A stretch of 56,897 nucleotides of DNA. Origin: Agarophyton chilense (Eukaryota; Rhodophyta; Florideophyceae; Gracilariales; Gracilariaceae). Made by a program: the position numbers and the translations under genes. Positions 31,640-41,604 of the stretch are shown one piece after another. Position 1 is the stretch's first letter; each line of letters begins with the position of its first letter. The DNA is taken from assembly GCA_030374765.1 (NCBI GenBank), contig JARGXX010000032.1, positions 1-56,897 on the forward strand. Reading direction: 5' to 3'. A model generated the notes under the pieces. It saw only the letters and a program-made list of their open reading frames with translations, did not search any database and was not told the origin of the DNA.

Positions 31640-34246
31640 CGTGTGGGGGGCCCAGGGGGGTGTTTTAGGATGTGGGCAGACGTAGTCAAAAAGAGCGATT
31701 GGGATTGCCTGCAGGCAATAAATTTCAACTGCGAATTACGGCTCATAATTTGCACCCCGATTGTTGATTTGCATTATTATTTCGCACTTTCGGGGTGCAA
31801 ATTATGAGCCGTAATTCGCAGTTGACCAAAAGTGCCCGCAGGCAATTTCACTCAATGTGAGCAAACTCGTTTCCCTTCTACCAGGCGCCGTACCAAGGCC
31901 GTAGACGCTGTATAGAGCCGATTCCCATGCCTGTGTCTCCCTCTCACGGCTTTATACCGGCGGAAACGACGGTTATTGAACCGGTTGGGGCTGAACGTCT
32001 TTTCTAGCGGCGCCCAACCTTAGACTACCACAGGCGAATACTGTCGAATGTGAATGGTGAACGAGCTCGCGTAAAGGGTGCCGACAGACATGTTTGTGGA
32101 AAGACATGTTTTGGTGCACTTCCGAGAATTAGTAGCATCTGTATAGAAAGGAGAGTGGTGAGAAAGTTTGGATTTTTAGAGTACTTGGTTGAAATTGAAA
32201 AGTTGAATGTACATGAGTTGTGACACGGTGCAGTGAAGAAGAAGCGTTGTGGGCGAGTGAAGGTGTTTAGTGAAACATCATTAGGTTTTCGGTTTTGCAA
32301 TGACGCTTGATATGGGTCTACAGAGGCGTATGTGAGAGACGAGGGGTGTGGTGAGAGTTTAGGAGTGTGGCGCAAATGTAGGGAGCGGCGTGTGGGCGAA
32401 GGCGAAAAACGGGGGTGTGGGGGGCCCAAGGGGGTGTTTTTGGATGTGGGCAGACGTAGTCAAAAAGGCGGATTGGGATTGCCTGCAGGCAATAAATTTC
32501 AACTGCGAATTACGGCTCATAATTTGCACCCCGATTGTTGATTTGCATTATTATTTCGCACTTTCGGGGTGCAAATTATGAGCCGTAATTCGCAGTTGAC
32601 CAAAAGTGCCCGCAGGCAATTTCACTCAATGTGAGCAAACTCGTTTCTCTTCTACCAGGCGCCGTACCAAGGCAATAGCTGCTCTATAGAGCCGATTCCC
32701 ATGCCTGTGTCTCCCTCTAACGGCTTTATACCGGCGGTAACGAAGGTTATTGAACCGGTTGGGGCTGAACGTCTTTTCTAGCGGCGCCCAACCTTAGACT
32801 ACCACAGGCGAATACTGTCGAATGTGAAAGGTGAACGAGCTTGCGTAAAGGGTATCGACAGACATGTTTGTGGAAAAACATGTTTTAGTGCACTTCCGAG
32901 AATTAGTAGCATCTGTATAGAGAGGAGAGTGGTGAGAAAGTTTGGTGTTTTACAGTACTTGGTTGAAATTGAAAAGTTGAATGTACATGAGTTGTGACAC
33001 GGTGCAGTGAAGAAGAAGCGTTGTGGGCGAGTGAAGGGGTTTAGTGAAACATCATTAGGCTTTCGGTTTTGCAATGGGGCTTGAAATGGGTCTACAGAGG
33101 CGTATGCGAGAGACGAGGGGTGTGGTGAGAGTTTAGGAGTGTGGCGCAAATGTAGGGAGAGGCGTGTGGGCGAAGGCGAAAAACGGGGTGTTGGGGGCCC
33201 AGGGGGGTGTTTTTGGATGTGGGCAGACGTAGTCAAAAAGAGCGATTGGGATTGCCTGCAGGCAATAAATTTCAACTGCGAATTACGGCTCATAATTTGC
33301 ACCCCGATTGTTGATTTGCATTATTATTTCGCACTTTCGGGGTGCAAATTATGAGCCGTAATTCGCAGTTGACCAAAAGTGCCCGCAGGCAATTTCACTC
33401 AATGTGAGCAAACTCGTTTCCCTTCTACCAGGCGCCGTACCAAGGCCGTAGCTGCTCTATAGAGCCGATTCCCATGCCTGTGTCTCCCTCTAACGGCTTT
33501 ATGCCGGCGGTAACGACGGTTATTGAACCGGTTAAGGCTGAATGTTTATTGTAAGAGTTGGCCATCCCAACACTACAACATTCAAAGACTGTCAGGTAGG
33601 AAGGGTGAACTAGGGCGTCCTAAAGCTACCGACAGAGTTTGTTGTAAAAAAGTGTTTCTCGGTGCGTTGGCGAGAAGTTGTAGCAGCTGCATAGCGAGTG
33701 GTGAGGAGTTGAGGTAGCAATTGACCTGCTGGGTTGAATGTTGAGTTTTTGATCATTGTTTTGATTACGTGGTACAATGGGTTTAGATAGTTGTGCGCGC
33801 TCCAAGAAAAGCAGAAGAACAAAAGTAAGTTTAAACGTTTGAACTGACTATTGAGATTAGTCTACGGTGGTTCATGCGAGATTTTACGCATTTGTTATGG
33901 GTTCATAGTGTTGCACAAAAGTAAAGAGAGCCGGGTTTCAAACATGATTTGCGGCATTTTACGCATTTAGACGGGTTTAAAGCATGTCCAGGAGCGGGGT
34001 GGAAAACCCTGCCGTAGAACTTGTTCTGGGGTGCGGTTCTAGGACTTTAGGCTGTGGAGGGTTGTTTTGGGATGTTGGCGTGTTTAGTTGAGAGTGTCCA
34101 AGAATTGCCTGCTGGCAGAATTTTTCACCTGCAAATTACGGCTCATAATTTGCTACGTGATTGTTGATTTGCATTATTTTTTCGCACTTTCGGGGTGCAA
34201 ATTATGAGCCGTAATTCGCAGTTGACCAAAAGTGCCCGCAGGCAAT
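31640..34246. repeat. R773 tandem array 3
   Basis: It begins about 65 bp before a foldback. Foldbacks start at 31704, 32478 and 33251, then the diverged foldback at 34104-34246. Unit order and the diverged last unit match array 1. Copy 3 has an extra 28-29 nt (near 33555-33583) that array 1 lacks. Confidence 0.9.
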
Positions 34247-35423
34247 CCCATACATTAAAAAATAAAAATATTAAATTATCATAGAGGGAAACCGAAAGTG
34301 GCAAAACGCGACACGAGGCCACGAGGCCACGAGTCCACGACGCCACGACGCCACGACGACTCCGCGTCACGACTCGAGGCATTTGTACAGCAAGGCCCGG
34401 TGGGTGATGGCGCTTGTTGTGCAATGGGTGTGCGCTGTATACAGTGTCGCTGTTGTATAGTTGGGACACGAGGGGCATGTACGAGATGCGATGGGCATTG
34501 TACATTTTCGGACAAGCGCTGCCAAACAGCGCATGTGTATCGGTGGCAGCGTGACTCCCATTCAGAATTTTTCAGCGTTGTTCGTTTGAGCGTATGTGTG
34601 TGTGACTGCTTCCGCGTCGCGCCGGAATGGTATGGGGGCGTCGACGTGACAAAAAAGCGCGCTTGCGACGCACGTTTTACATCATCTGAGAAGCACGCGT
34701 GTGCGCGTAGTGGAGCGAGCGACGGTGATGTGATTGCTATTTGCAATATACAAACTGAACATTCTATCAGAATGTCGCTGTCAAATTCTGCAGTGGATTA
34801 AAACTGTGCAGCCGGCTTTGTGCGCAGCGGTGCGTGGCACTAGGCCCACCCCCACCGGAGTGGAAGGGAGGGTTGGTCACAGAGGGGTTTAGCCTTGCAA
34901 ATTGTATTGGGGGTATCGAGAGAGCCGGGGATTTTAGGCGGGAGGAGTATTGAGGAGGGCTTGCAAACATGCCATAGTTCGGAACAGCGACAAGCAGACA
35001 TAATGTGCCAGTGCTTTAAGTTGCGACAAGGAAGCGAGACGTTTTGTCGTGCAATTTGGCCGAGCTGGCGCGCACGTCACACAAACAAACAAACAGCATA
35101 GACATGGTAGACACATGCGCGAGAGCGCCATGGACGCGCGGGGGTGACTGTAATAAAGGGCAACGGCTCCAGCGCCCGCTGTGAATGACGTTGTCGGCGA
35201 GCGCTCTCTTTGGCGTGCATACAACACGCGTTGGCACACGCGGCTCACTCGGACGCGCACGCGACGCATCCATGTCACGCTGTGTGCAAGACGGGCACGT
35301 CTTGTAGGGGCGTTGTGAGCTATAAGAAGTGAGGCGACGGCGATCCGTGACAAGAAAACAACGGGCACAGGTTGTAGTTTAGTATAGCAGCTTTACAGAC
35401 AAGAACCCATCCACATCCTTGAA
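34247..35423. other. Spacer, duplicate of 2340-3516
   Basis: Same content as the first copy, with overlapping unconvincing frames on both strands. Nothing I would call a gene. Confidence 0.5.
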
Positions 35424-36050
35424 TTGCATGCTGTGGGTGGTTTTCGAGGGGTTAAGACTATGATCATGCAGCCCACGCAGAGAATCACGCCACTTGGGAC
35501 ACACGCATCGTCCCAGCCAAGGCCGGCCGCGCAGGCAACGACGGGGTTGGCGCCGCCGGTGACGGCAGCCACGAAAGAGCCGTGGCACGGAGACGCTGCA
35601 CATCTCATTGAGGCACAGCGGTGGGGCTTAAACCCATGGACGAGGAAGTGGAGCGTAAAATACTTTGGATATGTAATCGACGCGATCATCATAGGCCCCT
35701 GTCACTCGAAGCAGCGTGTCTCTCAAAGTCAAGCGTTCAAAGCCACCGTACTTTGTGAGTTGTGTGGCGCAACTTTCATCAGCAAGGGCAATCGGAACCG
35801 CCACCGCCGGGTGGTGCACCAGGGTAAACGCGTGAGGTGCGACCGCGCACAGTGCAACGAGGTACGTACGTGAAGGCACGCAGCGGTAGATTTTGAGCGC
35901 GCGCACGATATATGTTCTAACCGAAAGAAACACCGCCTGTCCCTTCGTCGCTGCGATCAGACTTTTACACAAATAGCCGACATGCGGCGGCACTGCCGCC
36001 GATGGCATCACGGCACGCCGCCACGACCATGCGCGCCGCGTTCTGAGTAA
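35424..36050 (+). CDS. Two-finger C2H2 zinc-finger protein, two exons (copy 2)
   Basis: Exon 1 is 35424-35861 and exon 2 is 35961-36050, with the 99-nt intron 35862-35960. Sequence, splice sites and both fingers match the gene at 3517-4143, so it is either recently duplicated or homogenised. It is the gene nearest the present telomere outside the PLE array. Confidence 0.7.
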
Positions 36051-36188
36051 ACTAAAACTCCCGTGCGAAGGTGAGATCAGACCTTCTTCTATTTGCACTA
36101 CATCTATCTCCGTACCCCTGTCGGACACGTGCACCACGACTGCCTGCGAGAAGTATAAAGCATTTGTGGAAGAAAACTTGTAATTGGT

Positions 36189-36270
36189 GTTTAGGGCATT
36201 TAGAAAAGCGTTAGGGGGTCTTAGACACAGATGAGGTGTTTAGGGGAGGTTTTGAGTTTACGGGGTTTTA
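36189..36270 (+). repeat. Decayed interstitial telomere tract, copy 2
   Basis: Duplicate of 4282-4363, with the same degenerate TTTAGGG-type words in the same orientation. Confidence 0.6.
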
Positions 36271-36272
36271 TA

Positions 36273-36383
36273 TATCATAAAAGAAACCGGCTCTTCTATA
36301 TATATGTAAATATTTCTTGTTGGAGCTGACGTCTCACGTCGTAGAAATGTTAAAAGATGTGTTCAATCTATTCATGAGAGCCT
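36273..36383 (-). pseudogene. Penelope-like reverse transcriptase relic, copy 2
   Basis: Duplicate of 4366-4476, truncated at the same GAGAGCCT, here followed by the CCTATATATATTACAGG form of the module terminus. Confidence 0.7.
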
Positions 36384-37470
36384 ATATATATTACAGGTTG
36401 TAAGTGTGGGCTGGCGCTTGGTAAAACGCAGTTGTCAGTAGCGCTTGGTAATTACATACACCAAGCGCCACGCGCTGCATTCGACGTATGTGCGATTTTG
36501 ACCCCCTGGATGGAAAACGTTGTGCTGGAGAGCGCGTATGACACATTGGCACGCTCAAAAAATCGTGGCTAATTGCGCTCAGGCGCTTCGTTCGGGTAAC
36601 GTAGCGCGCGAATTGCCAGATGTTGGCGCGCAGCACCCATTTTCGCAATATTTGCATTTGAAAAAATCATAAATTTTAGGCGCGCTGGGCTTTCTGCCAA
36701 ATCCTGCGTTTGCACATGTTTTATTGTAACATTTTTGCTGCACAACGTGGAGGCGTGCGTCGAGTGTGGCACTCAAAGGCGCTTGGTTTCAGCCACATCT
36801 CCGCTGCACAGTCGAGCTGTGTTGTAAGCTGGATAATGTGCGAAATTTTTATCAAAAGAAAGGGTTGTGTTATGCGTTTGCGCTTGGTTCTGTGGCTATT
36901 TCGTGGAGGCAGATGGCACATTGTCAGGCGTTTTGTATGTGCGTTTTTGGGGTCGTGTACGCGGCTGAAAAAGGTGCGTTTGCGCTTGGTTCTAGGATGG
37001 TTTTCATATCCGGCAACACTGGGGGTCGATATTCGATGGTATTGCCAAGTTCAATGTAGGTTGAGTGTGGTGAGTAGTAGGTCACGCGAGTGCTGGCGCC
37101 ACACTCTTAGCTAAAGAAGACGCGTGCAGTGCGTTTAGTGAGGTAGGGATGACGTATGCTTAACGATGACAGGTAGATTCTTATGACGTTAAGGTTTGTC
37201 CAACAGTGGCATCGCCACTAAGTAGCTATCGGTCAGGGCCTACGGGAGTTTACGTTTTCGTAGAGGAAACCATTGTGTACGGGCTTTTACAGGTTTCAGG
37301 GGTTTAGGGGTTTAGGGGTTTAGGGGTTTAGGGGTTTTAGGAGAAGCTTTACCTTTATGGGATTTTGAAGTTACGGAGAGGAAAACATTGTGTAGGGGTT
37401 TTAGGGGTTTTAGAGGTTCAGGGGTTCAGGGGTTCAGGGGGTTTAGGGGAAACTTTACCTTTATGGGATT
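36381..37470. repeat. Helicase 3'-terminal module, copy 3, telomere-capped
   Basis: Matches 5581-6671 and 8244-9334: terminus, GCGCTTGGT segment and part of the minisatellite. Identity ends at TTATGGGATTT, after which uninterrupted telomere repeats follow; the last TTT is shared with TTTAGGGG. No helicase coding sequence is present. Confidence 0.9.
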
Positions 37471-39489
37471 TAGGGGTTTTAGGGGTTTAGGGCTTTAGGG
37501 GTTTAGGGGTTTAGGGGTTTTAGGGGTTTTAGGGGTTTAGGGGTTTTAGGGGTTTAGGGGTTTTAGGGGTTTAGGGGTTTTAGGGGTTTAGGGGTTTAGG
37601 GGTTTAGGGGTTTTAGGGGTTTTTTAGGGGTTTAGGGGTTTAGGGGTTTAGGGGTTTAGGGGTTTTAGGGTTTTAGGGGTTTAGGGGTTTAGGGGTTTTA
37701 GGGGTTTAGGGGTTTAGGGGTTTAGGGGTTTAGGGGTTTTTAGGGGTTTAGGGGTTTAGGGGTTTAGGGGTTTAGGGGGGGTTTAGGGGTTTTTAGGGGT
37801 TTTAGGGGTTTAGGGGTTTAGGGGTTTAGGGGTTTTAGGGGTTTAGGGGGGGGTTTAGGGGTTTAGGGGTTTAGGGGTTTAGGGGTTTAGGGGTTTTAGG
37901 GGTTTTAGGGGTTTAGGGGTTTTAGGGGTTTAGGGGTTTAGGGGTTTAGGGGTTTAGGGGTTTTAGGGGTTTAGGGGTTTAGGGGTTTAGGGGTTTAGGG
38001 GTTTTAGGGGTTTTAGGGGTTTTAAGGGGTTTTAGGGGTTTTAGGGGTTTTAGGGGTTTAGGGGTTTTAGGGGTTTAGGGGTTTAGGGGTTTAGGGGTTT
38101 TAGGGGTTTAGGGGTTTTAGGGGTTTTAGAGGGGTTTAGGGGTTTAGGGGTTTTAGGGGTTTAGGGGTTTTAGGGGTTTAGGGGTTTTAGGGGTTTAGGG
38201 GTTTAGGTGTTAAGAAATGCGGTGGGTTTGTGCGGCGTAGGCTGTGCTCTGGAGGGTTTAATTTGCTAATTAGGGGTTTAAACCTTAATTGCAAGTGTTA
38301 GGGGTTTTAAGCTAATTAGGGATATTAGGGGGGCTACTTTAGGGGTTTAAGGGGTTTGGGGGTTTTAGGGGTTTTAGGGGTTTAGGGGTTTTAGGGGTTT
38401 AGGGGTTTAGGGGTTTTAGGGTTTTAGGGGTTTAGGGGTTTAGGGGTTTAGGGCTTTAGGGGTTTAGGGGTTTAGGGCTTTAGGGGTTTAGGGGTTTAGG
38501 GGTTTTAGGGGTTTAGGGGTTTTAGGGGGGTTTAGGGGTTTAGGGGTTTAGGGGTTTAGGGGTTTAGGGGTTTTTAGGGGTTTTTTAGGGGTTTAGGGGT
38601 TTAGGGGTTTAGGGGTTTAGGGGTTTAGGGGTTTAGGGGTTTTTTAGGGTTTAGGGTTTTAGGGGTTTAGGGGTTTAGGGGTTTTAGGGGTTTTAGGGGT
38701 TTTAGGGGTTTAGGGGTTTAGGGGTTTAGGGGTTTTTTAGGGGTTTAGAGGGGTTTTAGGGGTTTTAGGGGTTTAGGGGTTTAGGGGTTTTAGGGGTTTT
38801 AGGGGTTTTAGGGGTTTTAGGGCGTTTAGGGGTTTAGGGGTTTAGGGGTTTAGGGGTTTTAGGGGTTTAGGGCGGGGTTTAGGGTTTAGGGGTTTTAGGG
38901 GTTTAGGGGTTTTAGGGGTTTAGGGGTTTAGGGGTTTAGGGGTTTTAGGGGTTTAGGGGTTTAGGGGTTTAGGGGTTTAGGGGTTTTAGGGGTTTAGGGG
39001 TTTAGGGCTTTTAGGGGTTTAGGGGTTTAGGGGTTTAGGGGTTTAGGGGTTTTAGGGGTTTTAGGGGTTTAGGGGTTTAGGGGTTTAGGGGTTTAGGGGT
39101 TTAGGGGTTTTAGGGGTTTAAGGGGTTTAGGGGTTTAGGGGTTTTAGGGGTTTAGGGGTTTAGGGGTTTTAGGGGTTTAGGGGTTTAGGGGTTTAGGGGT
39201 TTAGGGGTTTAGGGGTTTTAGGGCTTTAGGGGTTTAGGGGTTTAGGGGTTTAGGGGTTTAGGGGTTTTAGGGGTTTAGGGGTTTTAGGGGTTTAGGGGTT
39301 TAGGGGTTTAGGGGTTTTAGGGGTTTTAGGGGTTTAGGGGTTTAGGGGTTTTAGGGGTTTAGGGGTTTAGGGGTTTAGGGGTTTAGGGGTTTAGGGTTTA
39401 AGGGGTTTAGGGGTTTTAGGGGTTTAGGGGTTTTAGGGGTTTTAGGGGTTTTAGGGGTTTTAGGGCTTTAGGGGTTTAGGGGTTTAGGG
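37469..39489 (+). repeat. Internal telomere repeat array (about 2 kb)
   Basis: A mix of TTTAGGGG and TTTTAGGGG units, with rare variants (TTTAGGGC, GGGGGG runs, TTTTTTAGGGG). The G-rich strand runs toward the right end, as for a right-hand chromosome terminus. It is buried beneath the PLE array and so represents a former chromosome end. Confidence 0.97.
38213..38345. other. Non-telomeric island within the telomere array
   Basis: About 130 bp of unrelated sequence (AAGAAATGCGGTGGGTTTG, GCTAATTAGGGG, TTAAACCTTAATTGC). Words such as GCTAATT recur at both sides of its A/T-rich half. It has no match that I can see elsewhere in the window. Confidence 0.7.
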
Positions 39490-39637
39490 ATTGAGTAAGG
39501 TGGTTGAAAGTGTGCTGCGTCGCGCAGAATGTAAGGGGGGGGAGAGAGAGAGACTGCTTAAGGACTAGGACGCCCTTGAAGCCGGAAGGGGAGGGGGAAA
39601 GGGAAAGGGAGGGGAAGCGGGGTGAAGTGAACGATGT

Positions 39638-39673
39638 GGCAGAGCGCTTTCGTCTTTATGACTCCTCAGTGCC
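39638..39673 (-). ncRNA. Hammerhead ribozyme, type I minimal (copy 1)
   Basis: On the minus strand every core element is present in order: stem I strand GGCA, CUGAGGA (CUGANGA box), stem II GUC-AUAAA-GAC, GAAA, the tetranucleotide GCGC as stem III, cleavage dinucleotide UC, and stem I return strand UGCC. Cleavage would fall after the C at 39642. Stem III is too short to be stable alone, but GCGC is self-complementary and could pair between two ribozymes in a tandem transcript, as proposed for other PLE hammerheads. A possible stem I extension (AAC/GUU) beyond an internal loop could serve tertiary contacts. It lies about 180 nt past the reverse-transcriptase stop. Confidence 0.85.
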
Positions 39674-39853
39674 TTATGTTGGGATGAGAAGGTTGGAAGA
39701 GAGGTGGAGAGCTCTCCACGGCTTCTTACATAGCCTCCTATGGCCCAAGCACTGCTCTACTTATGTTGCTCCCTATCTAATGAAACGAACATTACTAACT
39801 TAACTAAGCCCAGAGTGGGGTTTTTAGCCCCGTTCTTGGACAGTTGGTCATTT

Positions 39854-41479
39854 CTAATTGGTTCCATTAGTTTGGTTTTGAGTGCTATTGGCTAAGTCCG
39901 AAGACTTTGCTCCTTTCGCAATAGCACTTATGACATGGCGAGCTACTCCATTACCTCGTCTGAAGACAAGAGTACGTGGCCATTTCTCTTGGATTCCACT
40001 TCGCGGGACTTGAACTTCCATTAGTTCCTTGAAGCGGCGCCAGAACATCTTAATGCGAGGATGGAATCTGCAGACTACCCATCCTCCCAAGTCTGGAGAT
40101 GGTTTGACGAACTTCTCAAGATATTTCGCCCTGTCTTGGTAAGACACATATTCCAAAGCAGCCCGTAGATGCTGTCCTGTGTATCCACGATTCGCTAACA
40201 TTCGGAATAGGATGCTTACTTTGGCCTCCCACGTATGTTTATCGGAAGTGTTACGGAGATATCTTATCATTTCTCCTTTCACGATTCCTGACAAAGTATG
40301 CGTGGGATGGTTGGACTTTCCATGGAGATATAGGAACTTGGAGATGGGCTTTGTGTATACCCGAATGTCCACAATGTTATGAAACATAAACCTCCTTCCT
40401 TTATATATCTCCAAGTCAAGATAGACTGCTTTTTTGGAGCTGATGTCCCATGTCATAGACAGGTTTGAACAGGTGTTCAATCTATGCATGAGAGCCTCCG
40501 CAGTTGCCCTATCTCTGAGTATCACAAGTCCATCATCAATATAGCGGCGATTGATGATGATCTTGCTTACAAAGTCCAAGAAGATTCCTCGAAACTTAAA
40601 GAACAAATAAAGGTTAGCAAATGCTGGAGCTACCGGTGTTCCAGTTGCTGTACCAATAAGCTGTCGATGTACACCCTGTCCATCTGTTACATAGTTGTTA
40701 AACATGATGAACTCCAAAGCACGACACCAGAAGCCTTTGTTTGCCATGAATATGTGAGGCAATTCATGTAACAGAGTTCTTATGGCGTCTCTGATATCGA
40801 TGCTGGGGTAACATCGCTCCACGTCATACGTCAAGAAGACACAGTCTGACGGGAGCTCTATATGTTCCAATTGCCTTACGGTTTGCCAGCTATTAACTGT
40901 TATAGCCGGAATCTTTTGCACCTCCTTGTTGAGAATGGTGCTAAGTTGTCTAGACAACCCCGACGTGATGTACGAGTGTGACGCCGTGATCGGTCTAGAC
41001 TTCACCGTAGGCTTGTGAATCTTCGGTAGTACATAGAAGGGTGCCGGGAACTTGGCGCCTAAAGCGTATTCTAGCGTTTCATCTGTGAATTTCCTCCCCA
41101 GATTACATGCCAGCAAGATTGCGTTGAGGTTACCGAGGAGCCTTCCATGGGGGAATGAGCTTACCTCGGAGAATGCACCCTCACGAATCTCCTTGCGCAC
41201 AAGGTCGTCGTAGAACTCTCGGCTCATAAGTGTGAGTCCGAGGTTCTTATCGGCTTGTTTGACGACCCAGTCCTTCGTCTTCATGTACTTAATACCTCGC
41301 ATCAACGTTCGATGCAAGGCTGGGGGAATGTCATCCTCAATACGAGTGAGTTCTCTCTCAAACTTCCGTGTCACTCGCATAGCTAGGGGATGAACCATTC
41401 TCCCTGTCCCCGTTCCTAGTGCCTTAAAGAGGGGATCCACTGTATCTTCAAGGCATTCCTTTAATGGAGTTCGAAGCAT
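39854..41479 (-). CDS. Penelope-like reverse transcriptase (copy 1)
   Basis: 541 aa from the first ATG at 41479. The same frame is open without a stop to 41662 and overlaps the end of ORF1, so translation as an ORF1 fusion is likely. Residues: PKIHKP at 152-157 (the KIHK signature of PLEs), SRPI at 161-164, motif A YDVERCYPS with Asp 219, motif B GTPVAPAFANLYL near 280-292, motif C YIDD at 313-316, then the thumb-like LHGKSNHP-THTLSGIVKGE-MIRYLR segment. All catalytic aspartates are present. The C-terminus ends in a short Asn/Thr/Gln tail with no GIY-YIG endonuclease. It would copy element RNA onto DNA ends rather than nicked targets. Confidence 0.95.
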   Translation of the reverse strand: MLRTPLKECLEDTVDPLFKALGTGTGRMVHPLAMRVTRKFERELTRIEDDIPPALHRTLMRGIKYMKTKDWVVKQADKNLGLTLMSREFYDDLVRKEIREGAFSEVSSFPHGRLLGNLNAILLACNLGRKFTDETLEYALGAKFPAPFYVLPKIHKPTVKSRPITASHSYITSGLSRQLSTILNKEVQKIPAITVNSWQTVRQLEHIELPSDCVFLTYDVERCYPSIDIRDAIRTLLHELPHIFMANKGFWCRALEFIMFNNYVTDGQGVHRQLIGTATGTPVAPAFANLYLFFKFRGIFLDFVSKIIINRRYIDDGLVILRDRATAEALMHRLNTCSNLSMTWDISSKKAVYLDLEIYKGRRFMFHNIVDIRVYTKPISKFLYLHGKSNHPTHTLSGIVKGEMIRYLRNTSDKHTWEAKVSILFRMLANRGYTGQHLRAALEYVSYQDRAKYLEKFVKPSPDLGGWVVCRFHPRIKMFWRRFKELMEVQVPRSGIQEKWPRTLVFRRGNGVARHVISAIAKGAKSSDLANSTQNQTNGTN

Positions 41480-41604
41480 GAACCCACCACCGACGGAGAG
41501 TACCTTTTTAACTTCAAAAGGTACTTCCTCGTCTTTGATTCCAACCGGTGGGTTATATTTGAACTCGCAGGAGAAGGAACGGGGCTTCCTTGGCCTGGAA
41601 CGGT

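Larger units (their letters stand above)
31880..36383. repeat. Segmental duplication of 1-4476
   Basis: The order and sequence of 1-4476 is repeated here: R773 units, diverged unit, spacer, zinc-finger gene, decayed telomere and PLE relic. From about 1700 on the offset is a constant 31907 nt and no difference is evident by eye; earlier it is 31879 because of one indel. Both copies end at CATGAGAGCCT, but the following modules differ (4474 against 36381). Confidence 0.92.

Noticed and set aside
39638..39720. Alternative type III hammerhead fold using GGAGAGC upstream as stem III
   Set aside because: Stem I does not pair and stem III has a mismatch, whereas the type I fold satisfies every core position.
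39504..39803. 99-codon plus-strand frame in each PLE copy
   Set aside because: Antisense to the PLE 3' UTR and spans the ribozyme; better explained as a shadow.
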